The notes under the pieces were generated by a model. That model worked only from the letters and a program-made list of their open reading frames with translations, did not search any database and was not told the origin of the DNA. A stretch of 12,528 nucleotides of DNA from Cellvibrionaceae bacterium (lineage in GTDB: Bacteria; Pseudomonadota; Gammaproteobacteria; Pseudomonadales; Cellvibrionaceae). The position numbers and the translations under genes were made by a program. Position 1 is the stretch's first letter; the number at the start of each line of letters is the position of its first letter. The stretch lies in the NCBI GenBank assembly GCA_025800435.1, contig JAOXRV010000009.1, forward strand, positions 1 to 12,528, in the 5' to 3' direction. Positions 7,166-12,528 of this stretch are shown here, piece by piece.

Positions 7166-7262
7166 CGGTGGTTTAGCCGACACCGCACACTGTTCCCCAG
7201 TTGGTCGTGATTGCATAAACAATCGCTCCGGACCAATGGAGCTGGGTTTCTGTCCAGGCTCC
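7166..7262 (+). promoter_or_regulatory. Possible structured 5' leader of the cox operon
   Basis: Consecutive hairpins can be drawn. CGGTG/CACCG pairs 7166-7170 with 7181-7185. A longer stem pairs TTGGTC plus GTGATTG (7201-7213) with CAATCGC (7220-7226) and GACCAA (7231-7236), having a 6-base CATAAA loop, one G-U pair and a 4-base bulge. GGAGCTGG (7238-7245) pairs with CCAGGCTCC (7254-7262), with one bulged base. The array ends 31 bases before the coxB ribosome-binding site. It matches no RNA family that I know. Confidence 0.35.
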
Positions 7263-7293
7263 AGAAGTAGTAATAAAACCTATAAGACTACAC

Positions 7294-7297
7294 GGAG
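7294..7297 (+). promoter_or_regulatory. Ribosome-binding site of coxB
   Basis: GGAG lies 9 bases before ATG 7307 but only 3 bases before the in-frame TTG at 7301. This spacing favours ATG 7307 as the true start. Confidence 0.75.
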
Positions 7298-7306
7298 ATT
7301 TTGGCG

Positions 7307-8452
7307 ATGTCAGATCGAGCACGCAGCGTGTTCCGACGGCTGTGCTTGGGCCTTTTTGTGGCTAGCTTTGCAGCCCAGTCTTTTGCCGCTGAAGTAGAGC
7401 GTTGGGGGCTCAATATGACTGAGGGCGTTACCTCGGTCAGTCGCAATATTCACAGTTTGCATATGAATATCCTTTGGTGGTGTGTGGCCATCGGCGTGGT
7501 GGTGTTTGGGGTAATGTTCTACTCCATGCTTGTGCACCGCAAATCCAAGGGTGCCAAGGCCGCTAACTTTCACGAGAGCACACTGCTGGAAGTGGTGTGG
7601 ACAATTATTCCGTTTATTATTTTGGGCATTATGGCGGTACCAGCCACCGCCACTCTGATCGAAATTTACGACAGCGAAGAAGCGGATATCGAAGTACTGA
7701 TCACAGGTTACCAGTGGAAGTGGAAGTACGACTATATTGGCCAGGAGCTCAGTTTTTTTTCGCTGCTCAGTACGCCCAAAGACGAAATCTATAACCGCAG
7801 CGAAAAAAACCCCAATTACTTACTCGAAGTAGATGAGCCACTGGTGATACCGGTGGATAAAAAAGTGCGCTTTTTGGTGACCGCCAACGATGTGATTCAC
7901 TCCTGGTGGGTGCCGGATCTGGCGGTAAAAAAAGATGCCATTCCCGGCTATGTTAACGCGGCATGGACCAAGGTAGACAAGCCCGGTATTTATCGCGGTC
8001 AGTGTGCCGAGTTATGTGGTAAAGACCACGGTTTTATGCCAATTGTGGTTAAGGCCGTCGAGCAACAAGAATATGATGCCTGGTTAGCCGAGCGCCGGGC
8101 GGCCAGCGCTAAACTAAAAGCCCTTAGCGAACAGACCTTTAGCTTTGATGAGCTTTATGCCCAGGGCCAACAGGTGTATGAGCAGCTTTGTGCCGCTTGC
8201 CACCAGGCCAATGGTGAGGGTGTGCCGCCGATGTTTCCCGCCATTAAAGACAGCCCCGTCGCAACTGGGGCCATGGATAAGCACTTGGATATGGTGATCA
8301 ACGGCAGCCCCAGCAATCCGACCATGGCGGCTTTTGGCCCTCAGCTGTCCGAGCTGGATATTGCGGCCGTGGTGACCTATCAGCGCAACGCCTTTGGCAA
8401 CAATATGGGCGATCAGCTTCAACCCATTGACGTACTAAAAGCAAAACAATAA
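7307..8452 (+). CDS. coxB: Cytochrome c oxidase subunit II with fused cytochrome c domain
   Basis: A 381-residue subunit that takes electrons from cytochrome c and passes them through CuA to subunit I. An N-terminal signal sequence (basic RARSVFRR, hydrophobic stretch, likely cut after SFAA) is followed by two transmembrane helices (about 45-70 and 90-115) and a periplasmic cupredoxin domain. CuA ligands are all present: His198, Cys233, Glu235, Cys237, His241 and Met244. A C-terminal class I cytochrome c domain carries CAACH (residues 295-299, nt 8189-8203), with Met340 as the likely axial ligand. Such a fusion is typical of caa3-like oxidases and of pseudomonad-type CoxB. It is the first gene of the operon; coxA follows after 12 bases. 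Confidence 0.96.
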   Translation: MSDRARSVFRRLCLGLFVASFAAQSFAAEVERWGLNMTEGVTSVSRNIHSLHMNILWWCVAIGVVVFGVMFYSMLVHRKSKGAKAANFHESTLLEVVWTIIPFIILGIMAVPATATLIEIYDSEEADIEVLITGYQWKWKYDYIGQELSFFSLLSTPKDEIYNRSEKNPNYLLEVDEPLVIPVDKKVRFLVTANDVIHSWWVPDLAVKKDAIPGYVNAAWTKVDKPGIYRGQCAELCGKDHGFMPIVVKAVEQQEYDAWLAERRAASAKLKALSEQTFSFDELYAQGQQVYEQLCAACHQANGEGVPPMFPAIKDSPVATGAMDKHLDMVINGSPSNPTMAAFGPQLSELDIAAVVTYQRNAFGNNMGDQLQPIDVLKAKQ

Positions 8453-8464
8453 AGGAGACGAGCA

Positions 8465-10015
8465 ATGGCACACGGCCCCGCCCAAGGTATTCGCCGGTGG
8501 TTGTACACCACCAATCACAAGGATATTGGCACCCTATATCTGTGGTTTAGTTTTGCCATGTTTCTGCTCGGCGGGGTATTTGCCCTGGTTATTCGGGCCG
8601 AGTTGTTTGAGCCGGGTATGCAAATTGTTGAACCGGAATTTTTTAACCAAATGACCACCATGCACGGCCTGGTAATGGTATTTGGCGCGGTAATGCCGGC
8701 CTTTGTCGGCCTGGCCAACTGGATGGTGCCGCTGATGATCGGCGCCCCGGATATGGCTCTACCGCGCATGAATAACTGGAGCTTTTGGATACTGCCCTTT
8801 GCTTTTGCCATGCTCTCCTCCACCTTATTTATGGATGGCGGGGCGCCCAATTTTGGCTGGACCTTCTATGCACCATTGTCCACTACCTATGCGCCACCCA
8901 GTGTTACCTTTTTTATATTTGCAGTGCATATTATGGGGGCCTCTTCAATTATGGGGGCCATTAATATTATTGCTACCATTGTTAACCTGCGCGCTCCGGG
9001 CATGAGTTATATGAAAATGCCACTTTTTGTTTGGACCTGGTTAATTACCGCGTTTTTGCTAATTGCAGTGATGCCAGTGCTGGCCGCTGTGGTAACCATG
9101 ATGCTGTTTGATATTCACTTTGGCACCAGTTTTTTCAATGCCGCCGGCGGCGGCGACCCGGTTATGTTCCAACATATATTCTGGTTTTTTGGCCACCCCG
9201 AAGTTTATATTATGATCCTGCCCGCCTTTGGTGTAGTCAGCGCAATTATTCCCACCTTTGCACGCAAATCACTGTTTGGTTATTCGTCCATGGTTTACGC
9301 CACCGCAGCTATTGCATTTTTAAGCTTTGTGGTTTGGGCCCACCATATGTTTACCGTGGGTATGCCCCTGGCCGGTGAGATGGCCTTTATGTATATGACC
9401 ATGCTGATCGCGGTGCCCACCGGGGTTAAAGTGTTTAATTGGGTGGCCACCATGTTTAAAGGGTCAATGACCTTTGAAACACCGATGCTATTTTCGGTGG
9501 CGTTTGTGATTTTATTTACGATCGGCGGTTTTTCGGGCCTGATGCTGGCCATTGCCCCGGCGGATTTTCAATACCACGATACCTATTTTGTGGTAGCGCA
9601 CTTTCACTATGTACTGGTGCCCGGTGCTATATTTTCGATAACCGCAGGGGTTTATTACTGGCTGCCCAAGTGGTGCGGCAATATGTACAACGAAACTCTG
9701 GGTAAGGTGCATTTTTGGACGGCTTTTATCGGCCTAAATGTAACTTTTTTTCCAATGCACTTCGCGGGTCTTTCCGGCATGCCACGGCGCATACCCGATT
9801 ACAATATGATGTTTGCAGATTGGAATATGATATCTACAGTGGGCGCATTTTTATTTGGGGCGGCGCAAATTTTATTTTTATTTAATGTGATTGCCACTAT
9901 ACGGAGCAAGCGCCCGGCCAGCGATGAGGTATGGGATCGGCCCGAGGGCTTAGAGTGGACGCTGCCATCGCCGGCGCCCTACCACACATTTACTAAGCCG
10001 CCGCCGCTAAGCTAA
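8465..10015 (+). CDS. coxA: Cytochrome c oxidase subunit I
   Basis: The 516-residue catalytic subunit of an aa3-type heme-copper oxidase, which reduces oxygen to water while pumping protons across the inner membrane. It has twelve predicted membrane helices and family-typical length. All metal ligands are visible: His67 and His381 for heme a, His379 for heme a3, and His244, His293 and His294 for CuB. Tyr248 in GHPEVY is the residue that cross-links to His244, and Glu246 in that motif is the D-channel glutamate. This places it in the type A1 group. AAAGGAG at 8451-8457, overlapping the coxB stop, sits 7 bases ahead of the ATG. Cox11 follows after 9 bases. Confidence 0.98.
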   Translation: MAHGPAQGIRRWLYTTNHKDIGTLYLWFSFAMFLLGGVFALVIRAELFEPGMQIVEPEFFNQMTTMHGLVMVFGAVMPAFVGLANWMVPLMIGAPDMALPRMNNWSFWILPFAFAMLSSTLFMDGGAPNFGWTFYAPLSTTYAPPSVTFFIFAVHIMGASSIMGAINIIATIVNLRAPGMSYMKMPLFVWTWLITAFLLIAVMPVLAAVVTMMLFDIHFGTSFFNAAGGGDPVMFQHIFWFFGHPEVYIMILPAFGVVSAIIPTFARKSLFGYSSMVYATAAIAFLSFVVWAHHMFTVGMPLAGEMAFMYMTMLIAVPTGVKVFNWVATMFKGSMTFETPMLFSVAFVILFTIGGFSGLMLAIAPADFQYHDTYFVVAHFHYVLVPGAIFSITAGVYYWLPKWCGNMYNETLGKVHFWTAFIGLNVTFFPMHFAGLSGMPRRIPDYNMMFADWNMISTVGAFLFGAAQILFLFNVIATIRSKRPASDEVWDRPEGLEWTLPSPAPYHTFTKPPPLS

Positions 10016-10024
10016 GGGGGCAAT

Positions 10025-10564
10025 GTGAGTTTATCGGCCAACAGCACAAAAACTCTGGTGCTAAAGCTTCTCGCTGGGGCGTTGCTGATGTTTGGTTTTG
10101 CAGTATTTGTAATGCCGCCAATTTACGATTTGTTTTGCGAAATTACAGGGCTCAATGGTAAAACCGGTGAGCGTTATCAGGCGCTACCGGCGGCCATAGA
10201 TACCAGTCGCCAAATTAAAGTTCAGTTTATTGCCACCAACAATGAGACCATGCCCTGGGTGTTTAAGCCGTCTCAACAACAGATTTATGTACACCCAGGT
10301 GAAGAGGTAGAGGTTCGCTATTTTGCCCATAACCCCACTGGGCGGGATATGGTCGCGCAAGCGATTCCGAGTGTGGTGCCCTTTAAAGCGGCGGAATATT
10401 TTCACAAAACAGAGTGTTTTTGCTTTAACTCTCAGGCCCTTAAAGCCGGACAGAGCGCAGACATGGCACTGCGCTTTATCGTAGACCCAGATGTGGCCAA
10501 AACCGTTAATACGATAACCCTATCGTATACGCTGTTTGATATAACTGCCGTTACCGAAGGATAG
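10025..10564 (+). CDS. ctaG: Cytochrome c oxidase assembly protein Cox11/CtaG
   Basis: A 179-residue copper chaperone that delivers copper to the CuB site of subunit I. There is one N-terminal membrane helix (about residues 10-32), and the rest is a periplasmic immunoglobulin-like domain. The copper motif CFCF is at residues 131-134 (nt 10415-10426). A further conserved Cys38 lies in LFCEITGLNGKT right after the helix. The start is GTG at 10025, preceded by AAGGGGG at 10014-10020. An ATG two bases earlier (10023) is out of frame and hits TGA at once, so GTG is the correct start. It lies between coxA and coxC, as usual in proteobacterial aa3 operons. Confidence 0.95.
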   Translation: MSLSANSTKTLVLKLLAGALLMFGFAVFVMPPIYDLFCEITGLNGKTGERYQALPAAIDTSRQIKVQFIATNNETMPWVFKPSQQQIYVHPGEEVEVRYFAHNPTGRDMVAQAIPSVVPFKAAEYFHKTECFCFNSQALKAGQSADMALRFIVDPDVAKTVNTITLSYTLFDITAVTEG

Positions 10565-10605
10565 AAAAAATTAGCAGCCCGCTAACAACAAACAAGGTGG
10601 GAATT

Positions 10606-11541
10606 ATGTCGACCAATAACGAAGTGGTAGAACACGAAACCTATTATGTGCCCGAGCAGAGCCGCTTGCCGATCTTTGCCTCGCTGGGTTTGTTTCTAAC
10701 CGTATTCGGTGCCGGGCGCATGCTCAATGGCAGCGATGATGGCAGCATGTACTTTTTTGTCGGGGCACTGTTGTTTGCGTTTGTGCTGTGGAGTTGGTTT
10801 TCCATTGTTATTGCAGAGAATATGCGCGGCCTAAATTCGATGCAGTTAAAACGCTCTTATGTCATCGGCATGGGCTGGTTTATTTTTTCTGAGGTGATGT
10901 TTTTTGCCGCTTTTTTTGGCGCCCTTTGGTATGTGCGCAGCTTGGCGGGGCCCTGGCTTGGGGGTGAAGGTGAGGGCGGCGCTGCCAACCCGTTAATCTG
11001 GCCTGGCTACCAGCATGAGTGGCCAGTGATGAATACACCGGATATGGTCGCCAATGGCGATAAGGCTAAGATCTTGGGCCCAGAGCAGAGTATGAGTAAC
11101 CCAGGGCTAAGCAATTGGGCCTCGTGGTTGCCCTTTTGGAATACGGTAATACTGCTGGCCTCCAGTGTCACCATACATATTGCTCACTCGGCCCTAAAAA
11201 GTAATAAACGCAGTGTGTTTAATTTATGGCTGACTGTCACCGTGCTACTCGGTATCGCCTTTATTATTTTGCAAATAGAGGAGTATGTGCACGCCTATCG
11301 TGAGATGGGCCTCACTTTGGAGTCGGGCATTTACGGCGCCACCTTCTTTTTATTGACTGGCTTTCACGGTGCCCATGTGACCCTGGGTACCTTTATGTTG
11401 TTGCTTATGTTGCTGCGCTCGATACTTAAGGGGCACTTTAAACACGACGACAGTTTTGGTTTTGATGCGGCGGCCTGGTATTGGCACTTTGTCGATGTGG
11501 TGTGGTTAGGTTTGTTTTTTTATGTTTATGTCTTTGCTTAA
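10606..11541 (+). CDS. coxC: Cytochrome c oxidase subunit III
   Basis: A 311-residue membrane subunit without metal centres that stabilises subunit I and supports proton uptake. Seven hydrophobic helices are expected. Recognisable family blocks include WFIFSEVMFFAAFFGALWY near residues 90-108, the E-rich LQIEEY around 225-230, GFHGAHVTLGTF near 255-266 and the closing WYWHFVDVVWLGLF. A polar loop of about 65 residues (about 110-175, rich in Gly, Asn and Pro) sits between helices, as in related gammaproteobacterial proteins. ATG 10606 is preferred over GTG 10597, because AAGGTGG (10594-10600) would be its Shine-Dalgarno and covers the GTG. It closes the operon before a palindrome at 11549-11564. 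Confidence 0.96.
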   Translation: MSTNNEVVEHETYYVPEQSRLPIFASLGLFLTVFGAGRMLNGSDDGSMYFFVGALLFAFVLWSWFSIVIAENMRGLNSMQLKRSYVIGMGWFIFSEVMFFAAFFGALWYVRSLAGPWLGGEGEGGAANPLIWPGYQHEWPVMNTPDMVANGDKAKILGPEQSMSNPGLSNWASWLPFWNTVILLASSVTIHIAHSALKSNKRSVFNLWLTVTVLLGIAFIILQIEEYVHAYREMGLTLESGIYGATFFLLTGFHGAHVTLGTFMLLLMLLRSILKGHFKHDDSFGFDAAAWYWHFVDVVWLGLFFYVYVFA

Positions 11542-11548
11542 AGCGTAG

Positions 11549-11564
11549 AGCCCCCTAGGGGGCT
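11549..11564. terminator. Perfect 16-bp palindrome between coxC and DUF2909
   Basis: AGCCCCCTAGGGGGCT is self-complementary and lies 8 bases after the coxC stop. It contains the TAG stop and last codons of the convergent DUF2909 gene. A very GC-rich hairpin could form on both transcripts. No run of T follows on either strand, so a classical intrinsic terminator is doubtful; it may instead act as a 3' mRNA stabiliser. Confidence 0.45.
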
Positions 11565-11800
11565 GAAGTGGTCGTGGTGGGGCGGTTATCCCAGGGGGCC
11601 TGGTTACGCAACTGGCCGCTGGCAATGCCGTAGTAAACCGTGCCCAGTAAAGTGGCGGCGATGACAATGCGAGTACCCAGCGCCATACGCAAGCGCTGGG
11701 ATTTATTTTTGCCAAAGTCCTTAAGTAGAAAATAAAGGCCGCTCGATAAAGACAAGAGCACCGCTAACAACAACAGTAAAATAATTACTTTTAGGTTCAT
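11555..11800 (-). CDS. DUF2909 small twin-transmembrane protein
   Basis: An 81-residue inner-membrane protein with two hydrophobic helices. The first runs from residue 3 to about 26 (KVIILLLLLAVLLSLSSGLY); the second is about 43-63 (TRIVIAATLLGTVYYGIASG). They are joined by a short basic segment (KDFGKNKSQRLR). This is the pattern of the DUF2909 family, whose gene sits between coxC and SURF1 in many gammaproteobacteria. Its function is unknown; a role in oxidase assembly is suggested only by location. The frame stays open upstream to 12208, but the longer N-terminus lacks family similarity and would overlap the SURF1 coding region, so the internal ATG at 11798-11800 is chosen. The stop codon lies in the GC palindrome shared with the coxC end. 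Confidence 0.85.
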   Translation of the reverse strand: MNLKVIILLLLLAVLLSLSSGLYFLLKDFGKNKSQRLRMALGTRIVIAATLLGTVYYGIASGQLRNQAPWDNRPTTTTSAP

Positions 11801-11810
11801 AGTGTTGCCG

Positions 11811-12528
11811 ATGGATGAAGTTAATAACAGTCTAACACTGAGGTTGAATAAAAAACTAATATTGTTGAGTTTGCCATGTTTGGCTTTGTTGCTAAGTTTG
11901 GGCTGCTGGCAGTTGAGAAGGGCAGAAGAAAAAGTGCGCTTGCTTACAGAGTACCGCGCTGTGTCTGCATTGCCTGCGGTTGATTGGCGTGAAGGTTTGC
12001 CCGCCGCAAGATTGGTGACGGTGTGGGGAAGGTTTGCGCCAAGCAAATACTGGTTGTTGGACAACCAGATTAAACGCGGCCGGGTGGGCTTCGATGTGAT
12101 TATGCCTTTTGTCGTTGGCGAGCAGGTGTTATTGGTCAATCGCGGCTGGGTAGCTGGCGATCCGGGGCGGCGCAGCTTGCCAGAGGTTGATACCCCGGCG
12201 GGCCACATAAGTATTACCGGCAGAGTTTATTACCCCCACAGAGCAGACGGCCCGAGCTTGGCTGCCGACTGGTACTGGCCGCGTATTATCGGTCACTTGG
12301 GCTTGGTGGATATGGCCAGGGATATAGAACTAATACAAGTGCCCCGCGCAATATTGCGTTTACAGCAAGATAGCCCTGGCGCTTTGCTAACGGGCTGGCC
12401 AACGGTCAATGTCAGCCCGCAAAAACATCGGGCTTATGCCATGCAATGGTTTGCTATGGCCTTGGCCTTATTCCTGTTAACGGCTGTGTACAGCAGCAAT
12501 TTGGTGCAATGGTGGCGACAAGCTAAAG
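11811..12528 (+). CDS. SURF1 family cytochrome oxidase assembly protein (3' end cut)
   Basis: The gene has 239 codons before the window ends with no stop, so it is partial but nearly complete for a family of about 240-260 residues. SURF1 helps insert heme a into subunit I. The layout is typical: an N-terminal membrane helix (residues 16-35) ending in LGCWQLRRAEEK, a periplasmic domain with LLDNQIKRGRVGFDV and VLLVNRGWV, and a C-terminal helix after KHRAYAMQWFAMALAL. The ATG is 10 bases from the divergent DUF2909 start. An in-frame GTG at 11802 with a weak TAGG upstream is an alternative. Neither start has a strong Shine-Dalgarno. Its promoter must lie within the DUF2909 coding region, unless transcription reads through from coxC. 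Confidence 0.9.
   Translation, partial: MDEVNNSLTLRLNKKLILLSLPCLALLLSLGCWQLRRAEEKVRLLTEYRAVSALPAVDWREGLPAARLVTVWGRFAPSKYWLLDNQIKRGRVGFDVIMPFVVGEQVLLVNRGWVAGDPGRRSLPEVDTPAGHISITGRVYYPHRADGPSLAADWYWPRIIGHLGLVDMARDIELIQVPRAILRLQQDSPGALLTGWPTVNVSPQKHRAYAMQWFAMALALFLLTAVYSSNLVQWWRQAK

Larger units (their letters stand above)
6830..7306. other. Divergent intergenic region between MATE gene and cox operon
   Basis: No coding region is supported here. The MATE-proximal half (6830-6990) is very AT-rich. It is followed by a perfect 6-bp palindrome at 7010-7026, overlapping inverted repeats at 7084-7119 and a run of possible hairpins from 7166 to 7262. The coxB ribosome-binding site comes just before position 7300. 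A weak promoter-like pair (CTGACA at 7124-7129 and an AT-rich AATAAT at 7145-7150, spacing 15) could start the cox transcript near 7157, but it is a poor match to consensus. Confidence 0.6.

Noticed and set aside
8189..8452. Cytochrome c domain at the CoxB C-terminus as a novel fusion
   Set aside because: CoxB-cytochrome c fusions are well known in caa3-type and pseudomonad-type oxidases.
11801..12208. Upstream extension of the DUF2909 frame to a 217-residue protein
   Set aside because: The extra N-terminal part is antisense to clearly conserved SURF1 motifs and shows no family features; only the last 81 residues look like DUF2909.

Overview
The window looks like chromosomal DNA of a free-living aerobic gammaproteobacterium. 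A member of the Cellvibrio/Saccharophagus/Pseudomonas-like lineages fits best, judging from protein flavour and gene order. The aa3-type oxidase order coxB-coxA-cox11-coxC, followed by a reverse-strand small DUF2909 gene and then SURF1, is the one known from pseudomonads. The genus assignment is inference only. No rRNA, tRNA, CRISPR array, insertion sequence or prophage gene was recognised; most of the window is ordinary core genome.

Layout: (1) 1-372 is non-coding. Its left end carries three 11-bp-phased repeats that read as a Pho box on the minus strand. (2) 373-2312 is a tightly coupled pair: a membrane GGDEF protein with a degenerate active-site motif but an intact inhibitory-site motif, and an AraC/OruR-type regulator whose ATG overlaps the previous stop by one base. 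(3) 2353-4646 holds oligopeptidase A (prlC) and a small YheV-type zinc-ribbon protein, probably one transcript. PrlC has an unexpected Gln where the third zinc ligand is normally Glu. (4) On the minus strand are an unrecognised all-helical 216-aa protein (4654-5304) and a DinF-type MATE transporter (5513-6829). (5) 6830-7306 is a long non-coding region with a RegA/RoxR-like palindrome, overlapping inverted repeats and a run of predicted hairpins just ahead of the oxidase operon. (6) 7307-11541 encodes cytochrome c oxidase: subunit II with a fused cytochrome c domain, subunit I, the CuB assembly chaperone Cox11 and subunit III. (7) At the right edge are DUF2909 (minus) and SURF1 (plus, cut by the window end), with start codons only 10 bases apart.

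How it works together: coxB, coxA and coxC make the catalytic core of the terminal oxidase, cox11 delivers copper to CuB in subunit I, and SURF1 helps insert heme a. The promoter-side elements suggest redox control and possibly a structured 5' leader. The degenerate GGDEF/AraC pair is the most system-like unit here. It may be a c-di-GMP-sensing membrane protein coupled to a transcription factor, but this is inferred only from motifs and gene overlap.
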